From: Flaviflagellibacter deserti
Lineage (GTDB): Bacteria > Pseudomonadota > Alphaproteobacteria > Rhizobiales > Methylopilaceae
Length of the DNA stretch: 64,000 nt
Direction of reading: 5' to 3'
Assembly: GCF_042652085.1 (NCBI RefSeq)
Contig: NZ_JBHSJF010000005.1
Location: 62,001-126,000, forward strand
The notes beneath the pieces are model-generated. The model ran no database searches, was not told the origin of the DNA, and worked only from the letters and a program-made list of their open reading frames with translations. Both the position numbers and the translations under genes were made by a program. Positions 25,238 through 33,087 of this stretch are shown here, in pieces (the first letter of the stretch is position 1; every line of letters starts with the position of its first letter).

Positions 25238-25537
25238 TCAGAGCGAGAGCGAAAGCCGTGCGAGTTCGAGCTCGATCGCGCTCGGAAACAGGACGCCGTG
25301 GATATGGTGCCGCTCGTCGCGCCAGCGGCCGAGCTGGAAGTCGGAAATCCCGCCGGTCCCGACCAGGACGTTGAGCTTGCTCACCAGCCGGTTCAGGCCT
25401 CGCAATCCCGCCGGCTCGACGGCGAACAGCTGTTCGAAGCCGCCGCCTTCATAGGACGACGAGCGCATGGTCGGATGGTCGATATTGTCGTTGTCGCCCG
25501 CGAACCTGTAACCGGCCGGGGACGACACGCCGATCAT
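25238..25537 (-). CDS. Small hypothetical protein
   Basis: A 99-residue protein whose start overlaps the stop of the gene before it by four bases (25534-25537), which supports it as a real coupled gene. It has RSSSYEGGGFEQLFAVEPAG, then LVGTGGISDFQLGRWRDERH. No signal peptide, no membrane segment and no family recognised. Confidence 0.6.
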   Translation of the reverse strand: MIGVSSPAGYRFAGDNDNIDHPTMRSSSYEGGGFEQLFAVEPAGLRGLNRLVSKLNVLVGTGGISDFQLGRWRDERHHIHGVLFPSAIELELARLSLSL

Positions 25538-25788
25538 CTCTTGCCGCCGTCCGGAGAGAACATCGCGTCGCGCCGCGACGTGGCGCCATTGGTCGGCCGC
25601 GAGCAGATCTGCGTCTCGCTGACGACGCGCTCGGTCAGTTCGGATTTGCTCTTGATGCGATATTGCAGCTCGCCGTCATGCCCTTCCGGCATCTGGCGAA
25701 CCACTTCGTAGAGGCCGCGCTGCACGTTGAACGGCGCCTTGGTCCACTCGACCGTGTCCCCCGGGGAAAATTCGTGTTTATGTTGCAT
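25534..25788 (-). CDS. Small conserved protein, family A copy 2
   Basis: An 84-residue relative of the protein at 24230: FSPGDTVEWTKAPFNV, then YEVVRQMPEGHDGELQYRI and TERVVSETQI, followed by a 25-residue basic tail absent from copy 1. The two intact copies lie on opposite strands about 1 kb apart. It is first in a run of small genes on the minus strand. Confidence 0.65.
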   Translation of the reverse strand: MQHKHEFSPGDTVEWTKAPFNVQRGLYEVVRQMPEGHDGELQYRIKSKSELTERVVSETQICSRPTNGATSRRDAMFSPDGGKR

Positions 25789-25842
25789 CCCCTATAGATG
25801 GCAATTTTTGGTCGAAAGACAAGGGCGTGGGGGGATCCAGTT

Positions 25843-25961
25843 ACTGCTGACCGGAGCATCTGGAAAATCCCGCGGGCGGGCTGCAACACCAGTTGAGGAA
25901 ACTGCTGGAAGGACCTGAGCGTGCGGGAGCGGAGCAACAATCAAGCGCTGAGCGGCACTAG
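25843..25961 (+). pseudogene. Degenerate third copy of small-protein family A
   Basis: In one frame from 25851 the sequence reads PEHLENPAGGLQHQLRK then LLEGPERAGAEQQ and stops at 25959-25961, clearly matching PENSSGELQYRLRK and LPEGPERVVREHQ of the copy at 24230. The preceding IQLL-like residues are in a different frame, and the N-terminal half is missing. This dead copy lies 26 bases from the end of the NACHT/nuclease gene, so it may mark the edge of an insertion. Confidence 0.75.
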
Positions 25962-25987
25962 CGACCCCACACCGATCCCGCTGTTAG

Positions 25988-28900
25988 TTAGTAGGCCGCC
26001 TCATTAGAGACGGTCACTGGCGGCTCTATCCCAGACACGTCCACGACTACTATATCGATCCTTTGCTTTGCAGAGATCGGTAGGCTATCGCGAAGCATGG
26101 CTTCCATCTGCCCAGCGGAGGTCGGTTTGCCTGCACCTACTCGCGCAGGAGGAGATTTAGGGCGATTTTCACCGAACCAGAACACGCCGAAAACCCCATA
26201 GCCTCCGGCTTCAGGATCTCTCGCGTAAAACCGATCCAACTGCGTGGAAGCCGCACTCCAGACATCCGCGTGATAATGCCTCTTCAATTCCACCACGACC
26301 TTGTTTCCCGATCGAGCCGCCGTCATGTCAGCGCGACGGTCTCGGGCCATGTGCCCTTCCGGTTCGACGTCGATTCCGAAATGCCCCACTTTTGCGCGAA
26401 CAAGGTCGACTAATACATCACGACAGCTCTCCTCGCTTTTGGGCGACGTCACCCTTCCATAGGAATCTTCGTTCCAGAAGCGCTTATAAAGGTCTGTGTT
26501 GCCAGCCGTTATTTCGGCTCCGATATCCCTCAAATGTGCAACAATGAGCGCCTGCAAGTCGACTATATTGGCTGGCGCCTCATTCTTAAGAGTACTTATT
26601 GCTTGCATCCAATTCGGCTTCTTATATTGAGCCTCTCGAGTGCGATCTCGTTGATTCGATAGGGCATGCTTCAAGTAATCAACGTACGACGAGTAGGCGG
26701 GATTGACGGCCAACCTACTCAATGCATCTGCGGCTTCTCTTCCCGAGTTGGTCGACAGTCTTGATATCAGGCTCCGAACGAACTCGGCCGCATCCCAATC
26801 ATTTTGATCACCAGACCACCCTCCGGTCGGATAGCCACAACTCGGATAGTGAGCCGCCGACAAGCTGATCAATAGCTCAAGCTGCCTGACACTCAACTCG
26901 ATTAGACCCCCCTCTTCGCTATCGCGAACGGCGTCTCTCAATGCCCAGACACTGTCCTTATTCTTCCTAGCGTAAGAACGAAGTTTGCGCTGGAATCTTT
27001 GTTCATCGATCAGATAAGCTGCTACCAGCCATAGCGCCTTATATTTGAACTCTTTGCACTTGAGTGCATCAGAAACAATATCAATGAATTCCGCATGCAT
27101 TGCAGAACGCCGAAGGATGAACCTCGTAAGCCTATCCACATAGTAACTCGGCATACGCTGCCAATTTCGAACCAATTCAAGAACGAAATCCTTTCTGAAC
27201 TTTTTGAATTCCGGACGAGTGAGTATGTCGTGAAGGCCATCCACCGATTCAGTGCTGTGCTTGAGTCGAGCCCTCACCATCCCCGCGTATGCTTCGAAGG
27301 CAATATCTGCTCGCGCGACCATCAGATGCGACTTCCAGCAGGGAACTCGGCGCCTAGATACGCCCTCGTCACTTTCAAGTACCGGAATATACAGTTCCAT
27401 CGCCAAAAGCGCTGTGAGCGTCTCGCCAGGGAGCGCTCCGACGTCCCCTCCTTCTTCCCACAATACCTCAACGCCTGCTAAAAGCGCGTACCACCATTCG
27501 AACATCTTATGCTGGGCCGTTAAGTCACAGACCCGTTCAAGCGTGGGGACATGCTTGGATTGCAATAGAGCCAACAACCCTCTTATAGCCGCTTCCGCGT
27601 TTTCTACCCCTAACTGGCTTATTAATCGGTCCATGGGGGAAAGTGATTTATTCACATCTGAGAATAATCCGAAATATACTTTTCCAACATAATCCAACCA
27701 GTTGAGATGTTCTCCACTCTCTATCTTGGAAATGTCTTTTCGGAAATTTTGAATCCTCAGCACTCGGCTGGATGCGCTCCTCGCCTCTTCAGCAATTGAG
27801 CGCGCGGTCTCCCGCATCTTCCACGACGGAATCTCCAAGACGAGGCTTCGCTGCCTGACGGCTTCCAGGACTGGCCAGCGTTGCGGCAGCTCAAACAGTT
27901 CTTCAAATATCTCCCGATGTATGCGCGTACTGCCAAGGGATAACTGTAATGCTGCTTCGTATAAAAATACTCTTCGCTTAGCGGAAAGACTTATGCTTGC
28001 GCTCAGTGACGCAGCAATTTCGAGAAGACTAATCTCCTCCAATACATCGAAGGTGCATTGTCTTATTTGCTGGAATACGCTCCAATGACCATCAGCCAGA
28101 GCGACGGCAAGCAGATGACGCCTAACCATCGCTGAAACAATCTCTTGACGACTCCGGAGCGCCTCTTTCAACGAGTCATCAGGATCCAAGCCATATGGCT
28201 CCTTTATACTTCTTCGAGAATTAAGCCACCGCCATAGTCTTTCTGGACAAATATCTTCCGATGATTCCAACACCCTCTTTAATATTTGATCGATAAAACC
28301 TGCTACATCATAAGCATTCCTCCTTTCAGCCCTGGTCAAGCTCTTTCTCTGTCCTGCAGCGATCCGATCAAGAATCAACGGGATGTCATCGGTCTTAATG
28401 GACCCCGCCAACACCCAAAAAGTGCCAACGGCAACTTCTTCCGATGTAGCTAAGGCATCTCGAATTAAACTTACGACGTCATCTATTTGTAGGTATCGAT
28501 AGATTTTCCGCATCGTATCGGCGCGAAGGCGTATATCATCGGCCGACTTTCCAAATTTCGCGAAGCTCTTCTTGAGCGCTTCGTGGCCGACATCTCCCAG
28601 TGACGAGAGGGCATCCACGACTCGGTACCGCAGCCCATAAGCGGCTCGCTCATCGAGCAAAACCTCTAGCAAGGCGTTCAGCAGGCCGGACAGCCTTCCG
28701 TTCGCCGCTATCGCATCAAGTACGAGCGCCTTTATACTGAAGTTATACTCTTTTGAGAGAATGATATCCTGAAATGTCCCGGTCATGTCAGGGCCAGCAA
28801 TTGCGCCCACCGCCGGCGCCGAACCACGGGATGCAAACCACGGATCTTGTTCGGACAATTCAACCAGAGCTTGGATTAATCTGTGTCTGTGTGAAACCCC

Positions 28901-30070
28901 TAGGCTAGAAGCATCACCATAGGACAACACTCCGTAAGGATCGGCACAGATAAAGTCTTCCGCATGCTCTGGAAGAAAGGTCGGCAACCAGGCATAGATG
29001 CCCCGAAGCTCCGACGTCGGGCGCGCCTCAACGCCCAACAACGCCAAAAGACGTCCTAGCGGTAGCCCTTGGCGGATAAGATTAGAGAGCCATTTTGCTC
29101 CCACGAATTCCGCTACGGTCCTATGGATGTACTCAACTGTCTCTGGCAAGCGACCAGACGTAAATACACGCCTAAGCAACGCCGACTCCATGAGATCGGC
29201 TTCCACGAAATTTATTGAAAGATAACTTGGAAAGTCGTCTCCCGAGCCCGCTGGCAAGAGACTTATTCCCTCCGCATCGCTGATCAAGCGAACGGCGCAA
29301 GCCGCACCGGCTGCTCTCTCAAGTTCCGCGTGCGTATAATTATCTGCGGCGCCGCCGACGCGAACCCGATTGTGTTCGGTTAGAAGGAGTGCTGTAGAGG
29401 TATCGTACAGTTCTCTCCGTGAAGAAGGCCAATTCCCGGACTTTACCGCATCTGCAAGCATTTTCAGGTTCTGAGGGTTACTCAAGAAATCTTCGAGCCC
29501 TCGAGAACGCGCCTCCTCCAAAAAGTGGGCTGCATCGATGCCGCTTATCCCTAATGCCGCAGATTGCTCCTCATACGTGAGGGGCTGAAGTTCCAAAATG
29601 ACAGCGCCGCCGTGGTCGCCGAAAAAAGGTTCGAACGCCGACCAATCAGCTTCCGAGAGCCAGTCCCTGGTCCGGCAAGATATTCGAACGGGTCGTTTGC
29701 CGACTGAAAACAGCTTCCGCACGATGGCATCGACGCTATCTTGATCTCTCCGGCCAGATCTTTTTTCGTCCAATGCATCGATGAACAGCGGCGAGTTGCC
29801 CTCAGGAATCGGCACATTCAAAAAGCTTCGTGCCGTGAGAAATATACCGGAGCATCTGCTGGCCGCCTGCTCGAAGGTGTAGGTCTTCCCTGCTCCGGGA
29901 TCCGCGAGCAACACGATGTTGGCGGCGGAATCATAGGTGGAGAAAGCCACCGTCGCAGGCTGGTCTTTCAATGGCTCCGGGCGGATTTGACGAACTAGGC
30001 GATCGCTCATGCACCGCAATGCTAAATACTGATCGCGTTGGACCAGCAACGGTGACGGCCGCATCTCCAC
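25988..30070 (-). CDS. STAND/NACHT-like NTPase with C-terminal PD-(D/E)XK nuclease domain
   Basis: A very large protein (1,360 residues from GTG 30070; ATG 30064 is equally possible). An NTPase core comes almost at once: Walker A ADPGAGKT (56-63), Walker B LFIDALDE (95-102) of NACHT type, a sensor-1-like RISCRTRD (129-136), and the YIHRTVAEFVGAKWL element (314-328) like the winged-helix end of NACHT modules. A long helical, repeat-like region of about 850 residues follows. The last 140 residues hold a nuclease core: Asp1248 in RRADMTAARSG, Glu1261-x-Lys1263 in VVVELKR, and Gln1277 in TQLDRFY. Gene and codon composition are notably AT-richer than the flanks. It is a likely single-gene antiviral system in which a helical sensor triggers the nuclease; there is no partner gene in the same direction. 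Confidence 0.78.
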   Translation of the reverse strand: MEMRPSPLLVQRDQYLALRCMSDRLVRQIRPEPLKDQPATVAFSTYDSAANIVLLADPGAGKTYTFEQAASRCSGIFLTARSFLNVPIPEGNSPLFIDALDEKRSGRRDQDSVDAIVRKLFSVGKRPVRISCRTRDWLSEADWSAFEPFFGDHGGAVILELQPLTYEEQSAALGISGIDAAHFLEEARSRGLEDFLSNPQNLKMLADAVKSGNWPSSRRELYDTSTALLLTEHNRVRVGGAADNYTHAELERAAGAACAVRLISDAEGISLLPAGSGDDFPSYLSINFVEADLMESALLRRVFTSGRLPETVEYIHRTVAEFVGAKWLSNLIRQGLPLGRLLALLGVEARPTSELRGIYAWLPTFLPEHAEDFICADPYGVLSYGDASSLGVSHRHRLIQALVELSEQDPWFASRGSAPAVGAIAGPDMTGTFQDIILSKEYNFSIKALVLDAIAANGRLSGLLNALLEVLLDERAAYGLRYRVVDALSSLGDVGHEALKKSFAKFGKSADDIRLRADTMRKIYRYLQIDDVVSLIRDALATSEEVAVGTFWVLAGSIKTDDIPLILDRIAAGQRKSLTRAERRNAYDVAGFIDQILKRVLESSEDICPERLWRWLNSRRSIKEPYGLDPDDSLKEALRSRQEIVSAMVRRHLLAVALADGHWSVFQQIRQCTFDVLEEISLLEIAASLSASISLSAKRRVFLYEAALQLSLGSTRIHREIFEELFELPQRWPVLEAVRQRSLVLEIPSWKMRETARSIAEEARSASSRVLRIQNFRKDISKIESGEHLNWLDYVGKVYFGLFSDVNKSLSPMDRLISQLGVENAEAAIRGLLALLQSKHVPTLERVCDLTAQHKMFEWWYALLAGVEVLWEEGGDVGALPGETLTALLAMELYIPVLESDEGVSRRRVPCWKSHLMVARADIAFEAYAGMVRARLKHSTESVDGLHDILTRPEFKKFRKDFVLELVRNWQRMPSYYVDRLTRFILRRSAMHAEFIDIVSDALKCKEFKYKALWLVAAYLIDEQRFQRKLRSYARKNKDSVWALRDAVRDSEEGGLIELSVRQLELLISLSAAHYPSCGYPTGGWSGDQNDWDAAEFVRSLISRLSTNSGREAADALSRLAVNPAYSSYVDYLKHALSNQRDRTREAQYKKPNWMQAISTLKNEAPANIVDLQALIVAHLRDIGAEITAGNTDLYKRFWNEDSYGRVTSPKSEESCRDVLVDLVRAKVGHFGIDVEPEGHMARDRRADMTAARSGNKVVVELKRHYHADVWSAASTQLDRFYARDPEAGGYGVFGVFWFGENRPKSPPARVGAGKPTSAGQMEAMLRDSLPISAKQRIDIVVVDVSGIEPPVTVSNEAAY

Positions 30071-30317
30071 AAGAAGAATCTTGACAATATTCCTATTTCA
30101 TGCCACACATCCCCCACTCTTTTCCGAGGAGGGGCGGTCCGGACCGGCCTGATCGTGGGAAAGGGTGCGGTGGCCGGGTGGAGGGGCGTAACGAACCCCG
30201 AGATCCGGAGGCCCAAGGCATGTGGTCCCGGCGGGTTAGACTCCCGTCACTAGGGTGTCCATCGGCCTCTCCCGTTCCGGCGGAACCGACCGCCCAGGGA
30301 GAGCGGGCACCCGCCAG

Positions 30318-30342
30318 CGGAGGCTAGAAAGCTAAGCCTCCG
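30318..30342. repeat. Short inverted repeat
   Basis: CGGAGGCT (30318-30325) and AGCCTCCG (30335-30342) separated by nine bases; no T run, so not a clear terminator. Confidence 0.6.
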
Positions 30343-30373
30343 GGGGCCATGCGCAGCAAGCCAAGCACACCGC

Positions 30374-30485
30374 GCGCGGGACGTCGCGAGAGCGTCTTCC
30401 CGAGGTGAGCAAAACAATCGGTTTGGCCCTTCAAATCATCAGGCCAAACCGCCCCGGGAGAGGTCGATCTCCCGACGTCCCGCGC
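30374..30485. repeat. Large nested inverted repeat
   Basis: Outer arms GCGCGGGACGTCG (30374-30386) and its exact complement (30473-30485), 13 bases each. An inner ten-base stem CGGTTTGGCC (30419-30428) pairs with GGCCAAACCG (30442-30451). Together they can form a long cruciform or a structured RNA. Confidence 0.8.
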
Positions 30486-30579
30486 AGCCCTCCATGAGGA
30501 CGCGACGAGGATTTTGGCCGCGAAGGAAGCGGGCCAGCGCGAAGACACTTCGAGCCACGGAGCGCTGACGCGTGTCGGT

Positions 30580-30646
30580 GTCTCTCTCTCCCCGACGAGG
30601 GAGAGAGCGGACTCGGGCGGGAACCGGCCGAGCCGAGTGAGGGGGG
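30580..30646 (+). repeat. Short GC-rich intergenic element, copy A
   Basis: CTCTCCCCGACGAGGGAGAG followed by CGGACTCG and a closing CGAGTGAGGGGGG. The same order (a CTCCC...GGGAG stem, CGGACTCG, then a GTGGGG-like end) occurs in copies B and C, although copy A is the most diverged. Confidence 0.6.
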
Positions 30647-30700
30647 ACGCCGGAGGCGTTCCGAGGCACGGCACAGCCTGGCCGCCATGACGAAGGCGTT

Positions 30701-30752
30701 CTCCCTCCCCGGCAATGGGGAGGGCGGACTCGCGGCAGCGAGCCGGGTGGGG
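30701..30752 (+). repeat. Short GC-rich intergenic element, copy B
   Basis: Begins with CCCTCCCCGGCAATGGGGAGG, continues CGGACTCGCGGCAGCGAG and ends CCGGGTGGGG. It is an inverted partner of copy C, about 40 bases away. Confidence 0.75.
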
Positions 30753-30794
30753 CCTCGGGCCTATCGGACCATGGAACACGCGGAGAGGTCCCTG

Positions 30795-30850
30795 CCCCCA
30801 CCCCGGAGCGCTTCGCGCTCTCGACCCTCCCCATTGCTGGGGAGGGAGAC
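30795..30850 (-). repeat. Short GC-rich intergenic element, copy C (inverted)
   Basis: On the minus strand it reads CCTCCCCAGCAATGGGGAGG, then TCGAGAGCGCGAAGCGCTC and CGGGGTGGGG, the same plan as copy B with substitutions. B and C face each other and can pair. Confidence 0.75.
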
Positions 30851-30941
30851 CCATGCCCCTGCCGCCGGTCAGACCTTCGACCAAAGGCGTGCGACAAACC
30901 TTCCTCCAATCCGCCCAACGTGTTACAACTGCGGCCGTACA

Positions 30942-31125
30942 TCCAGGAGAAGCCGTTCGCGGCTACCGAAGGCGCAATCCCAAAAACGCTCAGGTCCCTG
31001 TTACTGGTTGTATGAGGAATGATCTGGAGAGCGCCGCGCGGTTTTCCGCGAGGCCGCCGAAGGGGCAAGCGGGAGCACGGCGCTCCGTCCGCGAATCTCT
31101 CAGGCAAAAGGACAGATCGGGGAGG
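30942..31125 (+). promoter_or_regulatory. Tandem glycine riboswitch
   Basis: Aptamer 1 spans about 30942-31008 with AGGAGAAGCC, CCGAAGGCGCAA and ACGCTCAGGTCCC. Aptamer 2 spans about 31025-31120 with GGAGAGCGCC, GCCGAAGGGGCAAGC and TCTCTCAGGCAAAAGGACAG, the near-perfect consensus core. They are joined by a short linker, the usual arrangement for glycine-sensing leaders. The gene downstream is a FAD-dependent D-amino acid (or glycine-type) dehydrogenase whose RBS GGAGAGAG lies 35 bases further on. Confidence 0.93.
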
Positions 31126-31159
31126 AAGACCCTGACCATCCTTTTGGGAGAGAGACCCC

Positions 31160-32416
31160 ATGCGCGTATTCGTTCTCGGCGCCGGAGTGATCGGCACCAC
31201 AGCCGCCTGGTACCTTCACAAAGCCGGCCATGACGTCACCGTCCTCGACCGCCAGGGCGGCGCCGGCCGCGAGACCTCGTTCGCCAATGGCGGCCAGATA
31301 TCGGTGTCGCACGCCGAGCCGTGGGCCAATCCGTCCGCGCCGCTGAAAGTGCTGAAATGGCTCGGCCGGGCCGACGCCCCGCTGCTGTTCCACCCGCGCC
31401 TCGACTGGCGGCAATGGCGCTGGGGCCTCAACTTCCTGCTCGAATGCCTGCCGTCCAGGACGCGCCACAATATCGAGCAGATCGTCAAGCTCGGAACCTA
31501 TTCCCGCGCCTCGCTGCAGGAACTCCGTCAGGAAGAGCAGATCCGCTACGACCACCTCGAAAAGGGCATCCTGCATTTCTACACGAGCCAGCTCGAATAC
31601 GACGCCGCGCAGGCTCCGGCCGAGGTCATGCGCAAGTTCGGCTGCCAGCTCGACATGCTGACGACCGAACAGGTCATCGCCATCGAACCGGCGCTAGCCT
31701 CGGCGCGGGACAAGATCGTCGGCGGCTCGATGACCGAAGCCGACGAGAGTGGCGACGCCAACGCCTTCACCAAGGAGCTGGCCCGGCTCTGCGCGGTCAA
31801 CGGCGTCGAGTTTCGCTACAACACCACGATCCTCGGCCTCGACCGTGACGGCGACAGGATCACCGGCGTCCGCGTCCGCCAGGAAGACGGCTCCTACGCC
31901 ACGCTGAAGGCCGACGCCTATCTCGTCTGCCTCGGCGCATATTCGCCGATGCTGGTCGGCGAGCACGGGATCGACCTCGATATCTATCCGGCCAAGGGCT
32001 ACTCCGTGACCATGCCGGTCAAGGACCCGTCGAAGGCACATTCGGTCAGCCTGACCGACGACGAGTACAAGCTCGTATTCTCGCGTCTCGGCGATCGCCT
32101 CCGCATTGCCGGCACCGCCGAGCTCAACGGCTACAATCTCGACCTCAACAAGGTCCGCTGCGACGCCATCGTGAAGCGCACGCAGGACCTGTTCCCCGGC
32201 GCGGGCGATCCGGACCAGGCGACGTTCTGGACCGGCCTTCGTCCCGCCACGCCGTCGAACGTGCCGTATATCGGCAAGACGAAGGTGAAGAACCTGTTCC
32301 TCGACACCGGCCACGGCACGCTCGGCTGGACCCACGCCTGCGGCTCCGCCCGCGCGATCGCCGACATCATCTCCGGCCGTAAGCCCGAGGTCGATTTCGC
32401 GTTCACAGGTGTCTGA
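31160..32416 (+). CDS. dadA: FAD-dependent D-amino acid dehydrogenase, DadA family
   Basis: A 418-residue flavoprotein with the dinucleotide-binding VFVLGAGVIGTTAAWYL at 3-19, ETSFANGGQISVSHAEPW and the C-terminal HGTLGWTHACGSARAIAD, all DadA hallmarks. DadA oxidises D-amino acids to 2-oxo acids at the membrane, passing electrons to the respiratory chain. Control by a glycine riboswitch hints that glycine, or a compound yielding it, is a physiological substrate or signal. No alanine racemase gene is next to it, unlike classic dadAX. Confidence 0.9.
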   Translation: MRVFVLGAGVIGTTAAWYLHKAGHDVTVLDRQGGAGRETSFANGGQISVSHAEPWANPSAPLKVLKWLGRADAPLLFHPRLDWRQWRWGLNFLLECLPSRTRHNIEQIVKLGTYSRASLQELRQEEQIRYDHLEKGILHFYTSQLEYDAAQAPAEVMRKFGCQLDMLTTEQVIAIEPALASARDKIVGGSMTEADESGDANAFTKELARLCAVNGVEFRYNTTILGLDRDGDRITGVRVRQEDGSYATLKADAYLVCLGAYSPMLVGEHGIDLDIYPAKGYSVTMPVKDPSKAHSVSLTDDEYKLVFSRLGDRLRIAGTAELNGYNLDLNKVRCDAIVKRTQDLFPGAGDPDQATFWTGLRPATPSNVPYIGKTKVKNLFLDTGHGTLGWTHACGSARAIADIISGRKPEVDFAFTGV

Positions 32417-32490
32417 TGGGGGGCGTCTGATTTGCCGCGCGGCGGGATGCGCCATTTATTTGGCGCGATGACGTGCTTAGAGGGACGGGC

Positions 32491-33087
32491 ATGAAAGTCC
32501 GTCCCTCCCTCGTCCTCGGCCCGGTCCTCTTCCTGGTGGGCCTCATTGCACTGGGAGCGGCCTTCGTCGCCTTCCGCCCGCAGGTGCCGACCGCGCAGAG
32601 CGTCGGCGCGTCGCTCGTCGGCGGTCCGTTCAAACTGATCGATCAGTCGGGGCAGGAATTCACCGACAGATCGGTCGCCGGAAAGCCGTTCCTGGTCTTC
32701 TTCGGCTTCACCCATTGCCCGGATGTCTGCCCGACCAAATTGTTCGAGATCTCGCAGGTCCTGAACGCGATGGGCGACAGAGCGAACGACCTTCAGGTCC
32801 TGTTCGTCACCGTCGATCCGGAGCGCGATACGCCGGACGTGATGGGCCGCTACGTCTCGAGCTTCAATTCGAAGATCAGAGGCCTGACCGGAGACCGTCC
32901 GTCGATCGACGCGATGATCAAGGCTTACCGGGCGTACTCGAAGAAGGTGCCGACCGAGGACGGCTCCTACACGATGGACCACACCTCGATCGTCTACATG
33001 ATGGACAGGAACGGCCAGTTCGTCGCCCCGCTCAACCTCGACCGCGCGCCCGACGAGGTCGCGAAGGACCTGGAGCGGATCGTCTGA
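32491..33087 (+). CDS. SCO1/SenC family copper chaperone
   Basis: A 198-residue membrane-anchored protein: one N-terminal helix (VLGPVLFLVGLIALGAAFVA), then a thioredoxin-like domain with copper ligands Cys76 and Cys80 (THCPDVCPT) and His164 (MDHTSIVY). It delivers copper to the CuA site of cytochrome oxidase or acts as a periplasmic thiol reductase. The ATG at 32491 is preferred over an in-frame GTG 18 bases earlier. Its end overlaps the convergent glycosyltransferase by 56 bases. A decayed paralogue lies at 21073-21311. Confidence 0.9.
   Translation: MKVRPSLVLGPVLFLVGLIALGAAFVAFRPQVPTAQSVGASLVGGPFKLIDQSGQEFTDRSVAGKPFLVFFGFTHCPDVCPTKLFEISQVLNAMGDRANDLQVLFVTVDPERDTPDVMGRYVSSFNSKIRGLTGDRPSIDAMIKAYRAYSKKVPTEDGSYTMDHTSIVYMMDRNGQFVAPLNLDRAPDEVAKDLERIV

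Larger units (their letters stand above)
30071..30939. other. Repeat-rich intergenic region, no gene seen
   Basis: Nearly 0.9 kb between the NACHT-like gene and the glycine riboswitch. Open frames here are short, Arg/Pro-rich and lack ribosome sites. The stretch contains several inverted repeats and three related short GC-rich elements, listed separately. The promoter of the NACHT-like gene should lie at its left end near 30080-30130. Confidence 0.7.

Noticed and set aside
25988..30070. Canonical Avs protein
   Set aside because: Avs proteins carry the effector at the N-terminus ahead of the NTPase; here the NTPase is near the N-terminus and the nuclease is at the far C-terminus, so the name should not be applied without a homology search.
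30071..30330. RNase P, tmRNA or SRP RNA
   Set aside because: The GC-rich folds invite this, but the universal core sequences of these RNAs are not present.
30580..30850. Possible CRISPR array
   Set aside because: Repeats are palindromic, in mixed orientation, unevenly spaced and diverged, and no cas genes are present.
25988..31160. Integrative element with transposase or integrase carrying the NACHT-like gene
   Set aside because: I find no transposase, integrase, terminal repeats with target duplication, or tRNA end. The transfer signal is only composition and the broken neighbour.
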